Assembly: GCF_001293565.1 (NCBI RefSeq)
Contig: NZ_JXMU01000026.1
Span: 1-55,162 of the forward strand
DNA length: 55,162 bases
Source of the DNA: Ahrensia marina
Lineage (GTDB): Bacteria; Pseudomonadota; Alphaproteobacteria; Rhizobiales; Rhizobiaceae
Direction of reading: 5' to 3'
A program made the translations under genes and the position numbers. The first letter of the stretch is position 1, and every line of letters starts with the position of its first letter. The notes under the pieces were generated by a model. That model saw only the letters and a program-made list of their open reading frames with translations. It was not told the origin of the DNA and made no database searches. Shown in pieces: positions 1-8,673 of this stretch.

Positions 1-629
1 CGCGCGCGCGCGGAGCGCACGTAATCTTTGCCCAGCTCATCAACAACTGCAGCGCGCGTGATACGCGCATATGTTGCCAGCGACAATAGACCAAGCGCGA
101 TTGACGGCATAATAAGATGTGCCAGAGTTCCGGTTCCCGATGAAGGAAGCCAGCGCAGCCAGACACCGAAGAAAAGTATCATCATTATACCGGACCAGAA
201 TGTCGGCATGGATTGGCAGGCAAGCACAATACCCATGATAAAGCGCGAAATCGCGCGGCCGCGGGTGAGCGCCATCACCAATCCAAGCGGCAATCCTATC
301 AGCAAGGCAACAACCAAAGCGCCACCGGCAAGCTGCAAGGTTTGCGGCAAGCGGCTAAGAATAATGTCCCAGACACTGGCGTTTTGGACAAAGCTGCGCC
401 CAAGATCGAGACGTGCCATATCCATCAAAAAACTCGTATACTGCGCCCATAAAGAGCGGTCGAGGCCAAGCGTTACACGCATGGCCTCAATATCTGCCTG
501 TGTCGCGGTTTCAGGCAATAAAAGCGCCGTTGGGTCCCCTGTGAGACGCTGGATAAAAAACACCAGCGTCACCACGCCAAAAGCTGCAATCAATGCCTGA
601 CCACCGCGATTAAGCAGAAAACGTAACAT
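1..629 (-). CDS. Dipeptide/oligopeptide-type ABC transporter permease (DppB-like), 3' end cut by window edge
   Basis: Translating the minus strand from the ATG at 629 gives 209 residues with no stop before the window edge, so the C-terminus is missing. The protein starts with a membrane segment at about residues 8-27. A periplasmic stretch with GDPT and an LGLDRSLWAQY-like sequence follows, as in DppB/OppB permeases, then further membrane segments, and the end shows the DYVRSARA signature of this family's coupling region. The start overlaps the stop of the binding-protein gene by one base (TAATG), so the two should be translationally coupled. It would form the inner-membrane channel for the substrate delivered by that binding protein. 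The second permease and the ATPases presumably lie beyond the window. Confidence 0.88.
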   Translation of the reverse strand, partial: MLRFLLNRGGQALIAAFGVVTLVFFIQRLTGDPTALLLPETATQADIEAMRVTLGLDRSLWAQYTSFLMDMARLDLGRSFVQNASVWDIILSRLPQTLQLAGGALVVALLIGLPLGLVMALTRGRAISRFIMGIVLACQSMPTFWSGIMMILFFGVWLRWLPSSGTGTLAHLIMPSIALGLLSLATYARITRAAVVDELGKDYVRSARA

Positions 630-2119
630 TATTCGGCAATGCTCATACGGTTAAGGAACATGCTTTCATTTGCAGTCGGTTCGAAAGTCAGATCCGACGC
701 CGCGCCGTACAATACAGCTGCCTGATACATTGGCAGGATATAGTATTTTTCACGAACAATCTGATGCACTTTTTCATAGGCATCTTTACGTGTCTGCTCG
801 TCCAGTGACACACGGGCAGTCTCGAGCAATTCGTCGAGTTCAGGGTCATTGACCCGGCTCCATGCACTACCCGAATGAAGGGTCGGATAAGCGATACCGT
901 CAGCATCCTGACATGCGCAAGACCAGCGACCGAAGCTCAATTCAGAGTTTTCAGACGGCTCGGAACGCACAATGTTCAGATATGTCGGCATGTCCGTCAC
1001 ACTGATTTCGATATTGAAACCGACATCGTTGAGCATCTGTTGCAAGGCCTGAACAACGCGCTGGTCAAAAACTGGCGCTGTGGCAAACACTGCCGATGTT
1101 TCTGCAAGATCAGGATTTGCGGAAGTAATCTCCCGTGCGGCATCCGGATCATATACAAACGGCTCAATGTTTTCGGAATAACCAAAGTGCGCCGGGCTCG
1201 ACATCTGGGCCATCGGTATTTCACCCGCACCTAGAAGTCCTTCGGTGATACCAAGATTATCGATGGCTAGGCTTGCAGCTTTTCGCATCTCGATGTCATT
1301 GAAAGGCGGCTTATCATTGTTGAGACCAAGATAGGCCACACGTTCTGTTGGCGCAGAAAGAACCTTTACGTCCGAGTTTGATGCCAATTGTGCCGCAGCA
1401 TCGCTATCAATGCTTACAACCAGATCGGCTGTTCCTGCCTGAAGATCAGCAACGCGGGTTGCAGCATCCGGCACCGCACGGAATACGGCCTTTTCAAACG
1501 GGCCAGCCTCACCCCAGTAATTGTCGTTCCGGTTGAGCGTCACTGAAACGCCTCTGTCCCAGGCAGCGAATGAATAGGGACCGGAACCGACCGGCGATGC
1601 GTTAAACGCCTCAGCGCCGACTTCTTCAACGATTTTTTGCGGTACGATCGAAAGCTTCACCAATTGCGCCAAAAGAGCAGGATACGGCCCGTCAGTTGTC
1701 AAAGCGACCTTATTGCCATCAACAATTTTTGCGTCAGTGATCTGGTTGAACTGACCAAGTTGCGGTGATCCAAATTCAGGGTCAGTGATACGCTTTACAG
1801 AAAACACCACATCTTCCGGCGTAAGCGCAGAACCGTCATGGAATGTCACATCGTCACGGATCGTTAATGTCAGCTCCGTATCCGACGTCTGCTCCCATTC
1901 GGTGGCAATTTGAGCAACGATGTTGCCGTCATTGTCACGTGTGACAAGGTTGTCGAACACGTTGCGATAGACATAATAGCTATCCGGGTTCCATTGCATA
2001 TGCGGATCTAGTGACGAAGGCTCTCCGGCCAAATCAATCGTAAGATCCCGGGCCAGAGCGGGTGTCACGATAACGGCTAAAGCTACCCCCGCAAGAAAAC
2101 TCTTCATTGAATGTTTCAT
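629..2119 (-). CDS. ABC transporter substrate-binding protein, family 5 (peptide/nickel type)
   Basis: This is a 496-residue periplasmic binding protein of the SBP_bac_5 family. The first 23 residues form a Sec signal peptide (basic start, hydrophobic core, cleavage after ALA). The mature start, with AGEPSSLDPH and then YRNVFDNLV, is typical of DppA/OppA-like proteins, and the length fits the family. It captures a peptide or similar solute and delivers it to the permease encoded immediately downstream. Its ATG overlaps the stop of the upstream GntR gene (ATGA), and its own stop overlaps the permease start, so all three form one compact unit. The family also binds opines, glycosides and metal chelates, so the substrate cannot be named. 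Confidence 0.9.
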   Translation of the reverse strand: MKHSMKSFLAGVALAVIVTPALARDLTIDLAGEPSSLDPHMQWNPDSYYVYRNVFDNLVTRDNDGNIVAQIATEWEQTSDTELTLTIRDDVTFHDGSALTPEDVVFSVKRITDPEFGSPQLGQFNQITDAKIVDGNKVALTTDGPYPALLAQLVKLSIVPQKIVEEVGAEAFNASPVGSGPYSFAAWDRGVSVTLNRNDNYWGEAGPFEKAVFRAVPDAATRVADLQAGTADLVVSIDSDAAAQLASNSDVKVLSAPTERVAYLGLNNDKPPFNDIEMRKAASLAIDNLGITEGLLGAGEIPMAQMSSPAHFGYSENIEPFVYDPDAAREITSANPDLAETSAVFATAPVFDQRVVQALQQMLNDVGFNIEISVTDMPTYLNIVRSEPSENSELSFGRWSCACQDADGIAYPTLHSGSAWSRVNDPELDELLETARVSLDEQTRKDAYEKVHQIVREKYYILPMYQAAVLYGAASDLTFEPTANESMFLNRMSIAE

Positions 2120-2889
2120 GCTTCTCTCCTGTTTTTGGTAGATGTGGTTGGTTTTGGTCGTGCTTGCGATCCGTTGCCTGACATCAGCGGCGTATCGCTT
2201 TTTAAGAGCTGGCGAAGGAAGAACGTTTCTTGCTCTTCTATCAGCTTCTCCCGCTCAAGCCTTATGGCTTCGCCATCCCCATCCAGTATTGCTTGCACTA
2301 GCTCGCGTATCTCAACACGGTGGAACAACTGCCTGTCGCCCACACCTTCCAAGAAATGGGTGATACGCGCAGAATGATGCCACAGCTTGCGCAAATGACG
2401 CGCTGTAAACGGGTTTATTGATTGCAGCATCAAACCATCGATACGATTTACATAATGACGGAATGAAGCCACGGCACCCGCTTCGGTCCGGCCGTATAAA
2501 GCCTCAATGACACTGGCAATCTGAATAAGCTCAGCTTTTGAGTCCGCGCTTAACTTCAGATCGCCTAAAGCCGGCTCGGCGACACGCCGCGCATCCAGAA
2601 CCTGACCAATCAAAGCGCCCGTCACCGGTAATACCAGCCAACCAGTGCGCGGCTGCGGTGTCGCCCACCCGTCATACCCAAGCCGGGTTAAACCGGAGCG
2701 CGCGGCTGCGCGAGTCAATCCAAAACGATCCATCATGTCCGCCTCGGTAACAACTTCGCCGGGCTCGATTTCACACCAGATCACAGCATCAAGCAGCCGG
2801 TCTTCTGCAAATCGTGCTTTTGCTTCCGGCGCTGGAACGCCCTCAGCAGTGGTTACAGGGCGCAACATTGGTGAACTTGGATCGTACAT
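2116..2889 (-). CDS. GntR-family transcriptional regulator (FCD type)
   Basis: This 257-residue regulator has a winged-helix GntR domain at about residues 25-90 and an all-helical FCD-like ligand domain at about 95-235. The helix-turn-helix part reads EADMMDRFGLTRAAARSGL, followed by a wing with TGWLVLPV. FCD members usually bind small organic acids or amino acids through a metal-coordinating histidine cluster, and several histidines lie in the second half. It is first in the unit with the peptide-type binding protein and permease (ATGA overlap), so it probably senses their substrate and represses its own operon. A perfect 5-3-5 palindrome at 2915-2927, just upstream, is the obvious operator candidate. 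Confidence 0.88.
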   Translation of the reverse strand: MYDPSSPMLRPVTTAEGVPAPEAKARFAEDRLLDAVIWCEIEPGEVVTEADMMDRFGLTRAAARSGLTRLGYDGWATPQPRTGWLVLPVTGALIGQVLDARRVAEPALGDLKLSADSKAELIQIASVIEALYGRTEAGAVASFRHYVNRIDGLMLQSINPFTARHLRKLWHHSARITHFLEGVGDRQLFHRVEIRELVQAILDGDGEAIRLEREKLIEEQETFFLRQLLKSDTPLMSGNGSQARPKPTTSTKNRREA

Positions 2890-2914
2890 AAAAATCTCAA
2901 TTCGTTGTTGTTGA

Positions 2915-2927
2915 CATGTTAGACATG
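2915..2927. promoter_or_regulatory. Putative GntR operator CATGT-TAG-ACATG
   Basis: This perfect palindrome has 5-bp arms and a 3-bp spacer. It lies in the 89-bp divergent region between the GntR gene (start 2889) and the Asd-like gene (start 2979). FadR/FCD-type GntR regulators are known to bind short palindromes of this shape. The position would allow control in both directions. The assignment is inferred from position and symmetry only. Confidence 0.5.
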
Positions 2928-2978
2928 AGTTTTAAACATTTTCAATAGTGCTTATTAATTTTTTTAAAGGAGCCTTCA

Positions 2979-3887
2979 ATGGGGCAGAAACACATATCGG
3001 TTGCGGGTGCTAACACATTGCTTGGGCAGCATTTTCTGGCCCGAACAGCTGCAGATGAAGCAATCGTAATCGACAGCTTTCACAGCGAACTGTGCAAAGA
3101 CGGCAACTTTAATTTGATGGATAAAACGCCTTGGCAGTTAGCTACCGCAATAGCAGAGCACTATGCCAAAGTACCTGTTCTCAGAGCGGATTCACCGCCA
3201 CTGGCGCCAATTTTGATCTCTTTTTTGCCAGACAGGATTGGTGAGAAAATAGAGAAAATACACTTAGCCCGCGGCACACGGTTGGTCACGCACTGTGAAT
3301 ATGCGCGCTATAAAGCACCGCTCGCTATTCCCGGCGTGTTGCCGGTCGAGCCTTCCGCCGGATTTATAGCCACACCGAATTGTACGACCGCAATGTGCGC
3401 TTTGCCGCTACATCATTTGCACAAAGAACATAAAATTCGCGCTGTCACGATCACAACATTGCAAGCCATAAGCGGCACCGACTTACCGGGAATGCCGGCT
3501 CATATCATTCACGATCATGTCATCGGGCATCTGGAAGGAGAAGCTGAAACCCTGACTAATGAATTGAGTCATATTTTCAACAATGCCTTTGCATTGAACA
3601 GTTTTGCAACCCGTGTACCCGTCTGGAGGGGCCATACAATTACAATGGCAATATCCTTTGCTGACAAAACCGATGCAAAGACGGTGAGGCGTACCTTGGC
3701 CAGAACCAGCAATATCGAATTCAAAAACCAAAACGCACGCGATAATTTCAGCAATTATTGGCCGATGACAACAATCACAAATATAAGGGACGGTAATGAT
3801 GCGGTGCTTATTGTTTTGAAAGGTGACAACCTGGAAGCCGCAACAACCGGGATCATGCATGAAATCGTCCATATGCTAGCGCCATAA
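2979..3887 (+). CDS. Aspartate-semialdehyde-dehydrogenase-like protein, archaeal/fungal type, divergent
   Basis: This 302-residue protein resembles aspartate-semialdehyde dehydrogenase (NADPH-linked reduction of aspartyl phosphate). The second domain has PNCTT with the presumed nucleophile Cys135, then LQAISG with Gln162, then RVPVWRGH with Arg212 and His219. The arginine-histidine spacing of seven matches E. coli Asd. The stretch LPGMPAHIIHDHVIGHLEGE resembles the archaeal/fungal branch rather than usual proteobacterial Asd. The protein is shorter than typical members (about 340-360), and its nucleotide loop is degenerate (GANTLLG instead of GATGxVG), with no clear phosphate-binding serine-arginine motif. 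A strong ribosome site (AAAGGAG) precedes the ATG. It is divergent from a peptide-type uptake operon, so a catabolic or specialised role is likelier than housekeeping lysine synthesis; this is inference. Confidence 0.7.
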   Translation: MGQKHISVAGANTLLGQHFLARTAADEAIVIDSFHSELCKDGNFNLMDKTPWQLATAIAEHYAKVPVLRADSPPLAPILISFLPDRIGEKIEKIHLARGTRLVTHCEYARYKAPLAIPGVLPVEPSAGFIATPNCTTAMCALPLHHLHKEHKIRAVTITTLQAISGTDLPGMPAHIIHDHVIGHLEGEAETLTNELSHIFNNAFALNSFATRVPVWRGHTITMAISFADKTDAKTVRRTLARTSNIEFKNQNARDNFSNYWPMTTITNIRDGNDAVLIVLKGDNLEAATTGIMHEIVHMLAP

Positions 3888-3919
3888 TAACGCTATATGA
3901 TCGATGTACAGCGATCCAA

Positions 3920-5197
3920 CTAGCGATAAACTACCTGTGGAAGCCACAAAGCAATTTGCGGGAAAACCATTATTAGGAAAAGAACTGCCAAAAGCGGAAT
4001 TAAGAACGGCATTGTTGCCCGCACACAATCTTCAAAGCGCACATTCGCAACCTCTGCCAACACATAAAGAACCATTCCGATGGGCGGTGTCAAAAGTCCA
4101 ATCATCAGATTGAGGATGACAAGTATTCCCAAGTGAACCGGATCAATACCGACAGTGCTTGCTATCGGAATAAGTACAGGAACGAGAATAGTTATCGCAG
4201 CGATTGTCTCCATGAACATGCCAATGACAAGCACAAGAAGCATCATCATGAAGAGTATGCCGATCTTGCTGTCTGTTATACCAAGCATGGCATTACCCAG
4301 AACAGCAGCCGCCTGATTGGCTGTCAAAATCCATGCAAAAATTGCGGCCGCAGCGACAATCATCAATATTGCTGCGGATGTCTCGATTGTATCCATCGAC
4401 ACTCTTAGTAGGTGTCTCCAGTTCAAGGTGCGATAAACACCAACACCCAGAAACAATGCATAGAACACAGCGGCAACCGCTGCTTCCGTTGGCGTGAATG
4501 CACCAGTGGCAATCCCGCCCACAATGATAACCGGCGTCAGCAGAGGTAAGAATGCCGCACGAAAGGTGTGCCACAGTGCGCACAAGTCAAAACCGCCATC
4601 TTTGGGATAGTTGCGACGCATTGAATACCAAGCGACCATAATCATGAGCGCCACCGCCATTAATAAGCCAGGCACAAGCCCGGCAGCAAACAGCTCACCA
4701 ATCGACACAGAAGCCATTACGCCGTAAATCACCAATGGCAATGAGGGCGGAATAATTGGTCCGATGGTCGAAGAAGCGGCAGTCACGCCAACTGCAAAAT
4801 CCGAGTCGTATCCGGCATCGCGCATGGCTTTGATTTCCACATTTCCCAGACCGCCAGCATCAGCAACAGCGGCGCCTGACATGCCTGCAAAAATGACACT
4901 CGCTCCAACATTTACATGCCCCAGCCCGCCCGGCAGCCACCCCACGAGCGAACGCGCAAATGTAAAAATCTTGGCGGTAATACCGCCGGTATTCATCAAA
5001 TGGCCGGCAAGAATAAAAAACGGTATGGCAAGCAGCGGAAAGCTGTCCACGCCAGCGACCATATTGTGCAGAACCACAACATCAGGGACACCCGCAATTA
5101 ATACATATATGAGTGATGCAGCGCCTAGTGACACGGCGACGGGCACGCCCATAACAAGAAACAGGACAAGAAAAACAAAAAGTAATGCGAGCGCCAT
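3920..5197 (-). CDS. dctM: TRAP transporter large permease (DctM family)
   Basis: This 425-residue, very hydrophobic protein has about a dozen membrane segments and DctM-typical stretches (PFFILAGHLMNTGGI, GGLGHVNVGASVIFAGMSG, IGPIIPPSLPLVIYG, LTPPIGMVLYV). It is the sodium-coupled transport subunit of a TRAP system in the inner membrane, working with the small permease and periplasmic binding protein encoded upstream. It is the last gene of the long leftward catabolic run, 12 bp after dctQ. TRAP systems of this kind often import sugar acids or other organic acids, which fits the neighbouring dehydratase and KduD-like enzyme. It ends about 30 bp from the convergent Asd-like gene. Confidence 0.95.
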   Translation of the reverse strand: MALALLFVFLVLFLVMGVPVAVSLGAASLIYVLIAGVPDVVVLHNMVAGVDSFPLLAIPFFILAGHLMNTGGITAKIFTFARSLVGWLPGGLGHVNVGASVIFAGMSGAAVADAGGLGNVEIKAMRDAGYDSDFAVGVTAASSTIGPIIPPSLPLVIYGVMASVSIGELFAAGLVPGLLMAVALMIMVAWYSMRRNYPKDGGFDLCALWHTFRAAFLPLLTPVIIVGGIATGAFTPTEAAVAAVFYALFLGVGVYRTLNWRHLLRVSMDTIETSAAILMIVAAAAIFAWILTANQAAAVLGNAMLGITDSKIGILFMMMLLVLVIGMFMETIAAITILVPVLIPIASTVGIDPVHLGILVILNLMIGLLTPPIGMVLYVLAEVANVRFEDCVRATMPFLIPLLAVLFLIMVFPQIALWLPQVVYR

Positions 5198-5209
5198 GGT
5201 AAAACTTTC

Positions 5210-5758
5210 TCAGCCGAAATTATCAAGCTTTTCGGCAGCGACAGAACCGGCATCGCGGCGAAGTATTTGGATAATTCTAATAAATGCAAACAGCGCCATT
5301 AAAAAACAGGACGCGGTGACAGTGTAATAAATCAAGGATTTGGGCAGCGGCACCGAGGCCATGTATTGAGCCTTGGTTTTATATGCCAATTCGAGTCCCA
5401 GTACACCAAGCCAGCCAAAAAATGAGGCTGTTATGACCTCGGCGCTAACCGCAACAGGTTTGATCATCCATCGCGGCAGGAACAGGTAGAAAAATTCAAG
5501 ATAGATATGCGATCCTTTTCGCACGCAAGTAATCGCACCGACAAAGCAAAGCAAAACCAGAAAATACCGAGACACTTCCTCCGTCCAGGCAAGACTGTCA
5601 TTGAGAACATAACGGGTAAAGAACTGTGCTGCGACAAGACCAATCAAAATAACAAAAATCACAATAACCGGAGAATCCATCCAGCTAATATCCGAGATAT
5701 CATCTGTTATCTCTTCGATTTCCGCCAGTTCTGCCTGATCGCTTTTAATTGCCGTCAT
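5210..5758 (-). CDS. dctQ: TRAP transporter small permease (DctQ family)
   Basis: This is a 182-residue membrane protein with four predicted segments and the DctQ feature FTRYVLNDSLAWTEEVSRYFLV. The start chosen is the ATG at 5758, because an excellent ribosome site (GGGGGAGG) lies five bases upstream; an in-frame TTG at 5773 would sit before that site. The protein associates with DctM and links it to the binding protein. It lies between dctP and dctM in the same direction. The acidic N-terminal tail before the first segment is slightly longer than usual. Confidence 0.92.
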   Translation of the reverse strand: MTAIKSDQAELAEIEEITDDISDISWMDSPVIVIFVILIGLVAAQFFTRYVLNDSLAWTEEVSRYFLVLLCFVGAITCVRKGSHIYLEFFYLFLPRWMIKPVAVSAEVITASFFGWLGVLGLELAYKTKAQYMASVPLPKSLIYYTVTASCFLMALFAFIRIIQILRRDAGSVAAEKLDNFG

Positions 5759-5774
5759 TACATCCTCCCCCAAT

Positions 5775-5807
5775 AGGCGCCCCCTTGTGCAAACAAAGGA
5801 CGCGCCT
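5775..5807 (-). other. Intercistronic stem-loop between dctP and dctQ
   Basis: Read on the minus strand, AGGCGCGTCCTT and AAGGGGGCGCCT form an imperfect but G+C-rich stem with a loop of about nine bases. No T run follows, so it is probably not a simple terminator. Such hairpins after binding-protein genes commonly protect the upstream mRNA and raise binding protein over permease. The function is inferred from position. Confidence 0.5.
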
Positions 5808-5822
5808 TCTTGATGCTACATA

Positions 5823-6812
5823 TTAATTGCTTCCGGACAATGATTGAAGTCTTTCGTAAAGCTCGGGGGAAAACGGAAGATCACCGGCAGTTAGTGCCGG
5901 CTTCACCGCAGCAATGAAAGGCTCGCGGTCCACAGTATTCACTGTAATGTTTTTCTCTTCGAACCAAGTCACGAGTTCCTGTTCTGCCTTTTCAATTTCA
6001 TCACCGGCAGTTGCTGCGGTATCCTGCAAAGCCTTGATGACAGATGAACGGTCTTCCTCACTCAAACTATCCAATAATCTGCTCGTTGTTACAGTCAAAA
6101 TGGAATTAGTAATGTGGCCGGTTAAATTGATATTGGTTTGAACTTCATAGAATTTTTTAGCCTGGATCGTTGTCAGAGGGTTTTCCTGCGCATCAACCAC
6201 GCCCTGCTGCAAGCCAAGATAAACTTCTGAAAATGCCATAGGCGTTGGATTGGCACCAAGCGCTTTTGGAAAGAGCAAATAAGCAGGCGCATTTGGTACG
6301 CGAATTTTCAAGCCCTTCATGTCTTCTGGCTTTGTAACCGGTTTATTTGATGTGACATGACGCGAGCCGTAATAGCTGATGGCGACGATCTCATTCCCAC
6401 CGGTTGCGTCTTTATATCCGTCCGCCAATTCTCTGAAGAGATCGCTGTCCCGATATAGTTTCCAGTGATCAAGGTCACGCAAAGTAAACGGAAAGTCGGT
6501 TATCGATATCGGTCCGTAAGATGTACCCGCAAAACCCGCACCGGTATAGATAATATCGACAGTTCCAAGGCTCAATCCTTCGTTGATTGCATCTTCCTTG
6601 CCAAGTGCCGAAGCCGGAAACACCTCAATTTTCACTCGGCCATCGGTTGCTTTTTCCACTTGCTCGGCAGCGGCAAGCGCGGCGCTGTGCAGCGGATGGG
6701 AAACCTCATACACATGGGCAAATTTCAGCATGCTTGCGGCCCATGATAATGTTGCTGTCAATGAGACAGCTGCCGTAACAGCCATACCACACAATAGTTT
6801 TAATACTTTCAT
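5823..6812 (-). CDS. dctP: TRAP transporter substrate-binding protein (DctP family)
   Basis: This 329-residue periplasmic protein has a Sec signal peptide of about 25 residues ending near LSWA-A. The mature start LKFAHVYEVSHPLH, the stretch KIEVFPASALGKEDAINEGLSLGTVD and the ligand-arginine region LKIRVPNAPAYLLF followed by VYLGLQQGVVDAQENP are classical for DctP. In this family the arginine of the RVP motif binds the substrate carboxylate. The ligand is therefore probably an organic or sugar acid, consistent with the sugar-acid enzymes encoded upstream in the same run. The gap to the upstream SDR gene is about 60 bp and shows no obvious separate operator, so cotranscription is likely. Confidence 0.94.
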   Translation of the reverse strand: MKVLKLLCGMAVTAAVSLTATLSWAASMLKFAHVYEVSHPLHSAALAAAEQVEKATDGRVKIEVFPASALGKEDAINEGLSLGTVDIIYTGAGFAGTSYGPISITDFPFTLRDLDHWKLYRDSDLFRELADGYKDATGGNEIVAISYYGSRHVTSNKPVTKPEDMKGLKIRVPNAPAYLLFPKALGANPTPMAFSEVYLGLQQGVVDAQENPLTTIQAKKFYEVQTNINLTGHITNSILTVTTSRLLDSLSEEDRSSVIKALQDTAATAGDEIEKAEQELVTWFEEKNITVNTVDREPFIAAVKPALTAGDLPFSPELYERLQSLSGSN

Positions 6813-6871
6813 AAACGTTACTCCCTTTATTTACTCTAAGTATTTCGATTGATTGAACCTTCAGATGGTTT

Positions 6872-7642
6872 TCACCGCCCCATCCAGCCGCCATCGACGG
6901 TTAGAATCTCCCCGCTAACGTAGTCGGATGCGCGTGATGCCAGAAATACAACAGGTCCGGCAAAGTCCTCCGGCTTGCCCCAACGGCCTGCCGGGATACG
7001 TTCAAGTATGGATTTTGATCGCACCGCATCGTCCTGCAACGCCTGCGTGTTATCGGTCGCAATATAACCTGGTGCTATCGCATTCACATTCACGCCCCTC
7101 CCTGCCCATTCATTGGCAAGCGCTTTCGTCAACTGCCCGATACCGCCTTTGGACGCAGCATAACCCGGCACTGTAATACCGCCCTGAAAGGTTAGAAGCG
7201 AAGCAGTGAAAATAATTTTCCCGCTGCCGCGCTCGACCATGGATTTCCCAACCTGCCGCGCCAATACAAATTGCGCAGACAAATTGGTTTCGAGCACCTC
7301 ATCCCATAATTCATCGTCGTGCTCTGCTGCTGGTTTACGTTTAATCGTGCCAGCATTGTTTACGAGAATATCAATAGTTGGATGATCGGCAAGCACTTGA
7401 TCTGCATATTTTCGCAAGGCTGCGCGGTCAGAAAAGTCACATTGATAGGACGTAAAGCTACGGCCCATAGCGCGGATCGTTTTGCCGACATCGCCCCCAT
7501 CGGCCTCCAGCGTCGCACTAACACCGATAATTTCAGCACCAGCTTCTGCAAGTGCCTCCGCCATTCCCCGACCAATGCCGCGCTTTACCCCGCTTACAAG
7601 CGCCGTCTTACCAGACAGATCAAAAGATTTTAGAATACTCAT
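6872..7642 (-). CDS. Short-chain dehydrogenase, KduD-like
   Basis: This is a 256-residue classical SDR. The cofactor loop is SGVKRGIGRG (about 17-26), NNAG follows at about 90-93, and the catalytic Ser, Tyr and Lys sit in the stretch starting TASLLTFQGG and ending GYAASKGG. The C-terminal IPAGRWGKPEDF and VDGGWMGR match 2-deoxy-D-gluconate 3-dehydrogenase (KduD) and gluconate 5-dehydrogenase relatives. It would oxidise or reduce a hydroxyl of a deoxy-keto sugar acid with NAD(P)H in the cytoplasm. Its ATG overlaps the stop of the alcohol dehydrogenase gene (TAATG). In this setting a 2-keto-3-deoxy-aldonate made by the neighbouring dehydratase is a plausible substrate. Confidence 0.85.
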   Translation of the reverse strand: MSILKSFDLSGKTALVSGVKRGIGRGMAEALAEAGAEIIGVSATLEADGGDVGKTIRAMGRSFTSYQCDFSDRAALRKYADQVLADHPTIDILVNNAGTIKRKPAAEHDDELWDEVLETNLSAQFVLARQVGKSMVERGSGKIIFTASLLTFQGGITVPGYAASKGGIGQLTKALANEWAGRGVNVNAIAPGYIATDNTQALQDDAVRSKSILERIPAGRWGKPEDFAGPVVFLASRASDYVSGEILTVDGGWMGR

Positions 7643-8673
7643 TATGCGTCCTGTGTGATTTTTATCATGGATTTCATTGCGTTGGGATTAGCCGTAAGCG
7701 CTTCAAACGCAGCCTGAATATCATCGAGCGACTTGATGTCTGTGATGAAACTATCACAATCAACAACGCCTTCAGCGAGCAAGGTCATCGCTTGTTCATA
7801 ATCTGACTTCAAATAAACCCGTGCGCCAATCAATTCGAGTTCGCGCCAGAAAAACTTGAACATGTCGATCTGGGGCTTGCTTGCATGGATAGCGACCATA
7901 ACGATCCGCCCGCGTACCGCAGCAGCCTCAGTCATCAAATCAACGCCCGGCTGGCTACCTGAGACCTCAAATACAACGTCAGCGCCTTTACCGCCGGTAC
8001 GCTCATGCACCAACTTGGCAACATCATCCGACTTCGGATTCAACGTTTCAAACCCAAGCTTTTGAGCATAGGCCAAACGGTTCTCATTGATTTCTGAAAT
8101 AGTGACATTTGCGCCTGCATGACGCGCAACAAGCGCAATCAGCATACCGATTGGGCCACCGCCGATAACCAGAACATCTTCACCGGCAGAAACTTGGCCA
8201 CGATCAACATCATGGCAAGCAACGGCCAATGGTTCGATCAATGCTGCATGAGACAGGTCAAGACTATTGGGCAAGACATGGATCGTATGCGCGGCCACGT
8301 TCCATTTTTGCTGAAAGGCTCCTTCGGTATCAATACCGATGAATTTCAAATTGTGGCAGATATGCTCATGCCCTGCTTTACATGCCGGACATTCTCCACA
8401 ATGATCGAGCGGCCGTACGACGATATGCTGGCCAATTTCCAAACCTTCTACATTATCACCTATAGCGGAAATTACGCCCGACATTTCGTGACCAATGGTA
8501 CGTTCAAAACCCACACGCTGGTCCATATGCCCAAGATAGATATGCAGGTCAGTGCCGCATATTCCACAATAAGCAACATCAATCTGTACTTCGCCTGAAC
8601 CGAGTGCGGCAACAGGTTTACTGTCAACCGTGAACGTCTTGTTACCGCAATAAGTGGCTGCCTTAATGGACAT
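7642..8673 (-). CDS. Zinc-dependent medium-chain alcohol/sugar dehydrogenase
   Basis: This 343-residue MDR-family dehydrogenase resembles sorbitol, L-idonate 5- and threonine dehydrogenases. It has the catalytic zinc site (CGICGTDLH, then GHEMSG with the glutamate), the four-cysteine structural zinc site (CGECPACKAGHEHIC), and a Rossmann loop VIGGGPIGMLIAL. It is an NAD(P)-linked cytoplasmic enzyme oxidising a secondary alcohol of a sugar, polyol or sugar acid. It overlaps the dehydratase gene by one base upstream and the SDR gene by one base downstream, so the three enzymes are translated together. The exact substrate cannot be read from the sequence. Confidence 0.87.
   Translation of the reverse strand: MSIKAATYCGNKTFTVDSKPVAALGSGEVQIDVAYCGICGTDLHIYLGHMDQRVGFERTIGHEMSGVISAIGDNVEGLEIGQHIVVRPLDHCGECPACKAGHEHICHNLKFIGIDTEGAFQQKWNVAAHTIHVLPNSLDLSHAALIEPLAVACHDVDRGQVSAGEDVLVIGGGPIGMLIALVARHAGANVTISEINENRLAYAQKLGFETLNPKSDDVAKLVHERTGGKGADVVFEVSGSQPGVDLMTEAAAVRGRIVMVAIHASKPQIDMFKFFWRELELIGARVYLKSDYEQAMTLLAEGVVDCDSFITDIKSLDDIQAAFEALTANPNAMKSMIKITQDA

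Noticed and set aside
1-12. CG dinucleotide run at the left edge
   Set aside because: It encodes part of the Arg/Ala-rich SARA segment of the DppB-like permease, where such codons are normal; it is not a separate repeat element.
28-600. Plus-strand open frame of 190 residues
   Set aside because: It is antisense to the DppB-like permease, whose minus-strand frame has clear membrane segments and family motifs.
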